From: B4-G1 sp964393895
Lineage (GTDB): Bacteria; Chloroflexota; Anaerolineae; B4-G1
Direction: 5' to 3'
Length of the DNA: 5,613 bases
NCBI GenBank assembly: GCA_964393895.1
Contig: CAYMWP010000202.1
Span: forward strand, 1 to 5,613
In this document: positions 1-4,921 of the stretch, piece by piece
Position numbering within the stretch: position 1 is the first letter of the stretch
Layout of the letters: each line of letters opens with the position of its first letter
The notes under the pieces: generated by a model
What the model saw: the letters and a program-made list of their open reading frames with translations, nothing else
The model's database searches: none
Told to the model about the DNA's origin: nothing
Translations under genes and position numbers: made by a program

Positions 1-106
1 CAACCCCGGGCACCATAGATGTCTGCCGGCGCGCTTTACCCGGTAAACAAATACTCTCGACTTTTACACATTACTACGCAACTTGCGCTTGCTCGGTTGC
101 GCCTTT

Positions 107-628
107 CTAGCTTGTCAGGAATATCTCCGCTCCACAGTAGGGACACTCGACCACGCCCTTGCCAGCCAGTTCCAGTTGACCGCTGCAATTGGGACACTGG
201 TTGCCGCGCAGTTGAGCGGCGTCGCGGGAATAGAGTGTGCCGTCGTCCCAGTTGACGTAGCCGGCAAATAGTCCCTTGTGCACCAGGTCATAGATCCACG
301 CCTTGACCTGATCGCGGCTGGCGTCCAGTTCCAGGGCCACGTCCGAGATGTGTGCCTGGCCTTGGGCCTGCACCATCCCCAACAACGCGCGCTCTTTCTC
401 GACCTCGGCGAATTCGGCCGCCTCCCGTTGTCCCCTGGTGAACAGAAAGATGCCTACGCCGACGAGGGGAGCAGCCAGGATAAAGGCAATTCCCAGCCCC
501 AGCACTGGGGCAGCGAGATTGGTATAGTTGCCTGAGGCGAAGCCCACGCCGATCCACAGCGCGCTAAGCAGGCAGATGCCTATGCCGATGGCGACGAGAA
601 TCAAGCCGATGATTTTGCCTGTGTTCAT
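107..628 (-). CDS. Small membrane protein: two TM helices, winged-helix-like domain, C-terminal zinc ribbon
   Basis: 173 residues with no family name I can assign. Visible in order: TM helix 1 at about residues 6-30, TM helix 2 at about 39-64, a charged linker (REAAEFAEVEKER), then a helical stretch at about 79-133 with the pattern of a winged helix (ISDVALELDASRDQVKAWIYDLVHKGLFAGYVN). The C-terminus is a treble-cysteine-pair zinc ribbon: CPNC at 145-148 and CPYC at 162-165. Topology with a short loop between the helices would put the winged helix and ribbon in the cytoplasm; this is inferred. The ATG overlaps the stop of the DUF2207 gene (TAATG) and has a GGAGG 9 nt upstream, so the start is well supported and translation is probably coupled. 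The DUF2207 partner also has a cytoplasmic winged-helix-like region, so a membrane complex is plausible. Whether this domain binds DNA, RNA or protein cannot be told; many membrane winged helices do not bind DNA. Confidence 0.88.
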   Translation of the reverse strand: MNTGKIIGLILVAIGIGICLLSALWIGVGFASGNYTNLAAPVLGLGIAFILAAPLVGVGIFLFTRGQREAAEFAEVEKERALLGMVQAQGQAHISDVALELDASRDQVKAWIYDLVHKGLFAGYVNWDDGTLYSRDAAQLRGNQCPNCSGQLELAGKGVVECPYCGAEIFLTS

Positions 629-2454
629 TATCCAAATCCTCCCCCACCTCCCCCACCTCCGCCCCCCCCGCCGCCGCCACCGCCAGAACCGCCGGGCGAA
701 CTGGATAGCGTGCTGCCGGCCGTGTTGAGCATCGAGGTAAGCCCATCCGACATACTCTGTAGCCCACCCGCCATACCGTCGGACATCTGTTGCAGCGAAG
801 GCGCACTGCCGCCGCTACCAATCGCTCTGCCCAGGCCAGATGCCCGCCGCCCGCCATTGGTATACCACATTGGCATCGGCACGTAGGTCATCTGGGTTGT
901 CTCCAGGCGCGAGAATTTGCGCACCCAGCTTCGGTCCAGCCCAAAGGCGATGGCGTAGGGCAGATATTTTTCGAACAATTCGGTGGCCTGGCCTATGTCG
1001 GTGTACCGCTCAATCTCTTCCAGGTAGCGCTTGAATGCCTCCCACCAGGCGGCCTGCTCGGCTCCTTGGCGTGTCTTGGTCGGCATCCACTGGCCCACGA
1101 TGATCGTCCAGATAGCGGTGACGCCTATCCCAATCGCCGGGCAGACCATCATAGCGGTGTATTTGAACAGGTACATAGACGCACACAGGCCGCCAAAGAT
1201 GGTTCCCATCAGCAGCACAAACCCTAGAGCGGTGTACCGCCGGCGTGTCTTTTCGGGGCTGGCGCGGAAATACTTGCGCTTGACCGTCTCCTTGTAAAGT
1301 TGTTCCTTGATCTTGGGGATGGCCCTGTAGAACTTGTTTTTCAAAGAGGACATACGCCGCTCGCTGCGCCGGCCAAATAGTTTACGCAACAACGTGCGCT
1401 CGTAGGGCATCAGGTCATCGCTGGATTCTTCGGTGCGGTGGAGGATAAAGTCAAAACTGGTTGTCCCCAAAAAGCCGGATTTGCGCTCCTCTTCGATGGT
1501 GAGATAGCCACGCCGGGCCAGGTCGACCAGTGTGGCGATGATGTCCTGCATGTCGGCCTTTTCGTCCACCAGCGTGCCAGCCACGCCAGGCGGGTCGTCC
1601 GAGGGCGGCTCAGGCAGGTGGGCCGCCGGCAGAACGACCTGGGGGTCGCGCCCACGCAGGTACCACATCAGCAGCAGGGCGAGCGGGCCGCCCAACAACA
1701 GGAGCACCCCCGTGACGCCCAGCCCCAGGTCGAGCCACGCTTTGGCAGTGCTGTTTTCCCACTCGGCCTGGCGGTCGTAGGCCGCCTGCCAACCGGGCGC
1801 GGCACCCTCCACGACGCCGTGAGGGAATTGTACGTATACTTCGAGCTCTTGTCCGGGTTTGAGCGTTTCCTGGGCCGCAAAGGAGACTGTACTGCTGCCC
1901 TGCCCGGCTATCGCCGCTTCGGTGTCGTATGCGGCTACCTCGTCGCCCGTCGCCCCCTGGGGCAAGTGAACTGTGACAGTAGAGTCGTAGACGGAAAAAT
2001 CGCGGTCGGCATAGACCGCCTTCCAGTACAATTGGTCGCCCGCTTCGTAGTAGCGCAGTCCTCCGTGGACGGTGTAGCGCAGCACAAAAGTATGGGTGGA
2101 GTCGGAGGTGTAGGGAAAGTACCACTTGACGACAAAGTTTCCCTCGTCCTCGTAGGTCTCGAACTTGTATTCTCCACCGTGACCTCGCTCGTACTGCCGG
2201 TCGCTTTCCCACACTTGCACGTCGCTGATGTTCTCCAGCCGGCCCATTGGGATGTTGTGGTAGCCAAAGTGGAAGTCGCCGCTGGTAAAGACGATCTTTT
2301 GTACTTCCTCGACGATAAAGTCGCCGTTGGGGAGGACTTGGATGTTCACGTCGAAGCGTTCCCAGTAGAAGGATTTGCTCTGGGCGCGAACCGTTCCGGT
2401 CAGTGATAGGGCCACTATCAGGGTTAGCGGAAAGATCCAGCGGAAACGTTTCAT
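628..2454 (-). CDS. DUF2207 family membrane protein with signal peptide and poly-Gly C-terminus
   Basis: 608 residues from the chosen ATG; function of the family is unknown. Order: signal peptide about 1-24 (basic MKRFR, hydrophobic core, cleavage likely after VRA); extracytoplasmic beta-rich DUF2207 domain about 25-235 (FYWERFDVNIQVLPNGDFIV, with the HFGYHNIPM and LRYTVHGGLRYY segments typical of this family); TM about 241-266; cytoplasmic winged-helix-like part about 300-360 (DMQDIIATLVDLARRGYLTI); two TMs about 408-427 and 431-454; a conserved-looking segment WWEAFKRYLEEIERY and LPYAIAFGLDRSW; a Met/Ser/Gly-rich tail ending in 16 consecutive glycines then FG. The poly-Gly tail is usual for DUF2207. 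The frame stays open 40 codons further upstream to 2574, but that part runs through an intergenic repeat and lacks signal-peptide character. The start at 2454 has GAGGAG 9 nt upstream and a TATAAT 33 nt upstream. It overlaps the next gene by one base. Confidence 0.9.
   Translation of the reverse strand: MKRFRWIFPLTLIVALSLTGTVRAQSKSFYWERFDVNIQVLPNGDFIVEEVQKIVFTSGDFHFGYHNIPMGRLENISDVQVWESDRQYERGHGGEYKFETYEDEGNFVVKWYFPYTSDSTHTFVLRYTVHGGLRYYEAGDQLYWKAVYADRDFSVYDSTVTVHLPQGATGDEVAAYDTEAAIAGQGSSTVSFAAQETLKPGQELEVYVQFPHGVVEGAAPGWQAAYDRQAEWENSTAKAWLDLGLGVTGVLLLLGGPLALLLMWYLRGRDPQVVLPAAHLPEPPSDDPPGVAGTLVDEKADMQDIIATLVDLARRGYLTIEEERKSGFLGTTSFDFILHRTEESSDDLMPYERTLLRKLFGRRSERRMSSLKNKFYRAIPKIKEQLYKETVKRKYFRASPEKTRRRYTALGFVLLMGTIFGGLCASMYLFKYTAMMVCPAIGIGVTAIWTIIVGQWMPTKTRQGAEQAAWWEAFKRYLEEIERYTDIGQATELFEKYLPYAIAFGLDRSWVRKFSRLETTQMTYVPMPMWYTNGGRRASGLGRAIGSGGSAPSLQQMSDGMAGGLQSMSDGLTSMLNTAGSTLSSSPGGSGGGGGGGGGGGGGGGGFG
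638..642 (-). promoter_or_regulatory. Shine-Dalgarno of the winged-helix/zinc-ribbon gene, inside the poly-Gly codons
   Basis: GGAGG on the minus strand, 9 nt before the ATG at 628. It is made from the glycine codons at the end of the DUF2207 gene. Two further GGAGG cores lie at 647-651 and 656-660, at exact 9-nt steps, because the codon pattern GGA-GGG-GGT repeats. Only the closest one is at normal spacing. Confidence 0.75.
641..669 (-). other. G8 run and G-quadruplex-type motif in the poly-Gly codons
   Basis: Read on the minus (coding and mRNA) strand, positions 669-662 are eight consecutive G, followed by a 7-nt spacer (CGGAGGT), G5 at 654-650, a 4-nt spacer (AGGT) and G5 at 645-641. Splitting the G8 into two GGG tracts with a 2-nt loop satisfies the standard four-tract rule (GGG with loops of 1-7 nt). 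The motif abuts the Shine-Dalgarno at 638-642. Folding is an inference. The purely compositional reason for the motif is the 16-glycine tail. Confidence 0.6.
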
Positions 2455-2463
2455 AGAGGTGTA

Positions 2464-2469
2464 CTCCTC
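2464..2469 (-). promoter_or_regulatory. Shine-Dalgarno that fixes the DUF2207 start
   Basis: GAGGAG on the minus strand, 9 nt before the ATG at 2454. It decides this start over the longer open frame reaching 2574. GAGG (2469-2466) could pair with CCTC (2459-2456) across a 6-nt loop, just before the ATG, giving a weak 4-bp stem over the site. Confidence 0.65.
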
Positions 2470-2487
2470 ACACTTGTAGCGCAGCTT

Positions 2488-2493
2488 ATTATA
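2488..2493 (-). promoter_or_regulatory. Candidate -10 box (TATAAT) for the DUF2207 operon
   Basis: A perfect TATAAT on the minus strand, 33 nt upstream of the DUF2207 ATG, which gives a leader of about 26 nt. No good -35 is seen: the hexamer at 17-nt spacing is TTCCCT, and there is no extended -10 TG. The box sits just outside the MITE-like element and its flanking direct repeat, so the -35 region would fall in that flanking sequence. Confidence 0.45.
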
Positions 2494-2522
2494 GTGTAGT
2501 TTCCGTGAAAAGGGAAGCGCGT

Positions 2523-2665
2523 TGGTGATTGCCCGCATCTCGCCACAGGGACACGGAGAGCACAGAGAAAACACAAAAACGTCCTATCTCGGTGTCATCT
2601 CTGTGCCTCCGTGGTGGAAAAACGATCACCTCGATAGACGTCTGCATATTTGTTGGCAATCACCA
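2523..2665. repeat. MITE-like element: 11-bp perfect inverted ends around a nested hairpin
   Basis: TGGTGATTGCC at 2523-2533 is the exact reverse complement of GGCAATCACCA at 2655-2665. Immediately outside are GAAGCGCGT (2514-2522) and GAAGCGGGA (2666-2674), identical at 7 of 9 positions including the first six, as an imperfect target-site duplication would be. The interior carries no coding potential and holds the hairpin at 2552-2613. It lies wholly between the glycosidase stop and the DUF2207 promoter. Size and layout fit a small non-autonomous element, but a single copy cannot prove mobility. By chance an 11-bp inverted repeat this close is expected roughly 0.2 times in a window of this size. 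Confidence 0.45.
2552..2613. repeat. Strong CACGGAG/CACAGAGA imperfect inverted repeat (hairpin)
   Basis: The arm CACGGAGAGCACAGAGA (2552-2568) pairs with TCTCTGTGCCTCCGTG (2598-2613): 16 base pairs with one bulged base and a 29-nt loop. CCAC at 2543-2546 and GTGG at 2614-2617 can extend it across an asymmetric internal loop. On neither strand is the stem followed by a run of T, so it does not look like an intrinsic terminator. The arms belong to the same 9-nt-periodic sequence family as 4690-4722. I recall such CACAGAG/CACGAAG repeats as common in intergenic DNA of Chloroflexota and other environmental bacteria. Confidence 0.7.
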
Positions 2666-2699
2666 GAAGCGGGAGGGTGACATTCCAGTGAGCTTTGCG

Positions 2700-4268
2700 T
2701 CACGGCGAGGAACGGAACGCGGCCGGCAGGTACGCGCGGTACACCTCCGGCACGACGAGCAGCGTCACCGGCACCGACCGCGGCGAGTTGAGCGCATTGG
2801 TCGTCGTGGTCGTCACTGTGATGCTCCCCGTGAAGGTGCCCGTGACGTAGCCTGTCGTGTCCACTGTTACCTTCAGTGGATCGCCCTGGAGTCCGGTGGT
2901 TATCGCTAACGTGGGCGTCACTTGTAGCCCTGACGCCGCCGTCGCCACCCAGGTCAGCATCCCGTAGCCGACGTTCGACGGATAAAGTGTAGTCGTGTAG
3001 ACGCCCGGTTCGTCCACGTCGACCAGAAAGGAAAGAGCGTCGGGGATGATTGTCAGCTTGGGGCCAAAGTGGCCGGGACGTTTCTCCATAGCAGCCAGTG
3101 CGTCGTAGGCCAGCGTCGTGGTGGTGTCAACTTGATACCACGCGCCGTCGGGGGCCAGGCGAAACTCGGCCGGTTCTTCTGGTGCAGGCCAGGCGAGGCC
3201 CTGGGTCGAGACACTCGTTTCGAGGAGGGAAAAGTAGCGGGCTGCCTCGCAGTCCCAGAGATGGTAGTCGTGCCAGTCCAGATTCCAGACGAACACCGCT
3301 TCCATCCAGGGCCAATTATCGTCGGCGTATTGGAAGGCCTGCGTGAAATAGTCGGCCTGTTCCTGTTTGGATACCTCCATCCAGCCGAAATTCGCCTCGT
3401 ACTCACTGTTACAGCGAGAGGGCACGCCGCCGTAATCGTCGTCATCGCGCAGCCAGCCAAGTTCGGTGGCCCAGATGGACTTGTGGCCCAGGCCATATTG
3501 TTCCATCAATCCATACATCACTTCGGCCCCACGGAAGGCAAAGCCGTTGGATACGTCGTCGGGGTCGGTCTCGGGCGGGTAGGCAAAACCGTAGGGGTGG
3601 TAGCCAAAAGCGTCGAAATAGTCACCCGCGCCCCAGAGGAACATCGCGCGGGCGTACTCGCGCTCATCCATCGCGTGGCAATCGTTGCCGTTCAACCCAT
3701 GGCATCCGCCCTCAATGCGGCCCACCGGCGCCAACCCCGCGCTGACTATGATGGCGCCCGGGTCCACTGCCTTGATGCGCTCGTAGGCCGTCTGGAGCAT
3801 GTGGACGTAATCACGCGGGTCGGGTGGCTGACCGCCCCAGAATCGCTCGACGTTAGGTTCGTTGCAGATTTCGTACGCTTCGACGCGCCCCAGGCCGGCG
3901 GCGGCGATGGCCTCAATGTCATTCCCCCAAGCGTCGAGATTCTCCGGCATCCCGTCTTGGCAGTCAATGGCGAACAAGACCTGGTAGGGCAACCTCTCTG
4001 CCGGTGGGTCGCCCTCGTATTCTTCCCACAATTTGATCCACTCAAAGCCCAGGGGTGCGAAGAGCGATTCGATGTTGCTTTCCTGGCGCACGTTGACGCC
4101 ATAGCCCAGGTGGGGGGCGATTTCAGCGCGCGCGGGCACCGGCGGGGATATTGAAATAGCGAGTGCGCCGCCTAACGCGGCGAGCATCGCGGCGCATATT
4201 CCGACTTGCTGGAACGTGCGATGTGCTCGCTGCGGCATTGTGATTTGACGTTTTACCTTCTGTTTCAT
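2700..4268 (-). CDS. Secreted clan GH-A glycoside hydrolase with C-terminal BACON-like Ig domain
   Basis: 522 residues. Signal peptide about 1-48: basic N-region with MKQKVKR, hydrophobic core VGICAAMLAALGGALAISI, cleavage probably after PARA. Catalytic TIM-barrel about 52-360: the strand-4 motif YEICNEPN gives the likely acid/base E137, WATELGW gives the likely nucleophile E269, and FGYHPYG (H224) and FVWNLDW fit clan GH-A barrels (GH5/GH39-like). Six cysteines in the mature barrel (103, 135, 189, 197, 286, 340) could form disulfides. Residues about 404-507 look like a BACON-type Ig domain (LTW..A...LQVTP, VTVDTTGYVTGTFTGSITV, SVPVTLLV). The last residues, VYRAYLPAAFRSSP, resemble the YLP-type tails of many Chloroflexota secreted proteins. 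Substrate and exact GH family cannot be told. The start is uncertain: ATG 4268 has only a weak AGG next to it, and ATG 4238 would still leave a working signal peptide. It lies 60 bp after the DUF6485-like gene, so co-transcription is possible. Confidence 0.9.
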   Translation of the reverse strand: MKQKVKRQITMPQRAHRTFQQVGICAAMLAALGGALAISISPPVPARAEIAPHLGYGVNVRQESNIESLFAPLGFEWIKLWEEYEGDPPAERLPYQVLFAIDCQDGMPENLDAWGNDIEAIAAAGLGRVEAYEICNEPNVERFWGGQPPDPRDYVHMLQTAYERIKAVDPGAIIVSAGLAPVGRIEGGCHGLNGNDCHAMDEREYARAMFLWGAGDYFDAFGYHPYGFAYPPETDPDDVSNGFAFRGAEVMYGLMEQYGLGHKSIWATELGWLRDDDDYGGVPSRCNSEYEANFGWMEVSKQEQADYFTQAFQYADDNWPWMEAVFVWNLDWHDYHLWDCEAARYFSLLETSVSTQGLAWPAPEEPAEFRLAPDGAWYQVDTTTTLAYDALAAMEKRPGHFGPKLTIIPDALSFLVDVDEPGVYTTTLYPSNVGYGMLTWVATAASGLQVTPTLAITTGLQGDPLKVTVDTTGYVTGTFTGSITVTTTTTNALNSPRSVPVTLLVVPEVYRAYLPAAFRSSP

Positions 4269-4328
4269 CCTGGCAAAAGCATATCACGAAAGGGTGTGCT
4301 TGAGGATTGCCGAGATGTTACGTTTTGG

Positions 4329-4529
4329 TTACGACCGCTGGCCATAGATGCGGACAAAGTGGGCTATAGAGCGGTCGTATGTGCGCTCCGCCTCCGGTGG
4401 AAAGAGGCAGCCCGGCAACTCGCCCATCCGCCAGTGGTAGCGGATGCACTCACAGCACTTGCCTTTCTTAGAGCAAGGCTCGTAGGTACACGTGCACTGG
4501 GCCATATTGTTCTCCAAGTTACATTCCAT
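4329..4529 (-). CDS. DUF6485-like small cysteine-rich protein
   Basis: 66 residues with eight cysteines in the first 41 (C3, C12, C14, C19, C25, C26, C28, C41) plus H32. The core CTCTYEPCSKKGKCCECI, then RMGELPGC and ERTYDRSI, is what I recognise as the DUF6485 family, whose function is unknown; the length is full for that family. The cysteine spacing suggests metal binding (zinc or iron-sulfur), which is inference. There is no signal peptide or TM segment, so it is probably cytoplasmic. The start at 4529 is firmly set by AGGAGGT 5 nt upstream. The next gene, the secreted glycosidase, begins 60 bp downstream on the same strand with no clear terminator between, so the two may share a transcript, though a functional link is not evident. 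Confidence 0.85.
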   Translation of the reverse strand: MECNLENNMAQCTCTYEPCSKKGKCCECIRYHWRMGELPGCLFPPEAERTYDRSIAHFVRIYGQRS

Positions 4530-4534
4530 ATCAC

Positions 4535-4541
4535 ACCTCCT
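4535..4541 (-). promoter_or_regulatory. Consensus Shine-Dalgarno of the DUF6485-like gene
   Basis: AGGAGGT on the minus strand, 5 nt before the ATG at 4529. It is the strongest ribosome-binding site in the window, in contrast to the weak one of the adjacent glycosidase. Confidence 0.8.
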
Positions 4542-4689
4542 GCAAAGAATTGGGAGTAATCCTCATCCGGCCAAAGCCTCTAATCTCCACGGGCGTCAAC
4601 GTCCCCCGGGACTTGACAACTTTTTGATGGAGCGTAATCGCATGCTGCGCTGGGTGGCGAAAAGGGGATACAAATTAGTAACTGTTCAC

Positions 4690-4722
4690 TTTCTTGGTGT
4701 CCTTCGTGCCCTTCGTGGTTCT
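4690..4722. repeat. 9-nt-periodic CACGAAGG-type intergenic repeat
   Basis: Read on the minus strand it is three 9-nt units, CCACGAAGG, GCACGAAGG and ACACCAAGA. It shares its pattern with the arms of the hairpin at 2552-2613 (CCACGGAGG then CACAGAGA). Units of this kind are, from memory, a frequent intergenic repeat in environmental bacterial genomes and often yield spurious short ORFs. Here a single arm is present, with no matching opposite arm nearby. Confidence 0.6.
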
Positions 4723-4750
4723 CCAAAATAGGTATGCCTGAACGCTTACA

Positions 4751-4862
4751 CCGATTATTCTAAATTAGCGTGACCGCCCATTTTGCTCGCTCTGAGGGTT
4801 AAATTGCTTCGAATGTATCTGGTACGTTGCCGGATTTGGCATAGGGACTTTTGAATAATCGG
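4751..4862. repeat. Distant 10-bp inverted repeat (CCGATTATTC / GAATAATCGG)
   Basis: CCGATTATTC at 4751-4760 is exactly the reverse complement of GAATAATCGG at 4853-4862, with 92 bp between. There are no matching direct repeats outside and no gene inside. About one such pair is expected by chance in a window of this size, so the meaning is doubtful. Confidence 0.25.
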
Positions 4863-4921
4863 CTATATACATACTCTACACCATCCTCCGCTTCGTCAAG
4901 CACGTTCGTCGCGCACCTGCC

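Larger units (their letters stand above)
4530..4921. other. 392-bp gene-free stretch
   Basis: Between the TspO-like gene and the DUF6485-like gene I find no credible gene, tRNA or intrinsic terminator. It holds the Shine-Dalgarno at 4535-4541, a 9-nt-periodic repeat at 4690-4722 and a distant 10-bp inverted repeat at 4751-4760/4853-4862. It looks more AT-rich than the genes, notably at about 4735-4870. No convincing promoter for the DUF6485-like gene was found: a TTGACG on the minus strand at 4594-4599 has no partner -10 at proper spacing. Confidence 0.6.

Noticed and set aside
77..101. CGCAAC/GTTGCG stem downstream of the zinc-ribbon gene as a terminator
   Set aside because: Only 6 bp with a 13-nt loop and no T run on the minus strand.
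1438..2406. Long plus-strand open frame (322 codons)
   Set aside because: It is the antisense of the DUF2207 gene, its product resembles no family, and the minus strand has clear domains, a signal peptide and a ribosome-binding site.
2455..2574. 40-codon upstream extension of the DUF2207 frame
   Set aside because: It runs through the intergenic repeat and TATAAT box, and would bury the signal peptide inside the protein; the start at 2454 has its own SD.
3069..4154. Long plus-strand open frame (361 codons)
   Set aside because: Antisense of the glycosidase, whose catalytic motifs are plain; the plus-strand frame is open because of GC-rich codon bias.
4194..4196. Cysteine 25 of the glycosidase as a lipoprotein lipobox
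   Set aside because: The preceding residues (QVGI) do not fit a lipobox and the cysteine lies at the start, not the end, of the hydrophobic core.
4278..4283. Extended -10 (TGA then TATGCT, minus strand) before the glycosidase
   Set aside because: No -35, and the predicted transcript would start only 2-3 nt before ATG 4268; it would fit ATG 4238 better but evidence is too thin.
4613..4641. TTGACA on the plus strand at 4613-4618 as a promoter
   Set aside because: No acceptable -10 at 16-18 nt and no plus-strand gene downstream.
4627..4731. Small plus-strand ORF (34 codons, MERNRMLRWVAKRGYKL...)
   Set aside because: No ribosome-binding site, and its last third is simply translation of the intergenic repeat.
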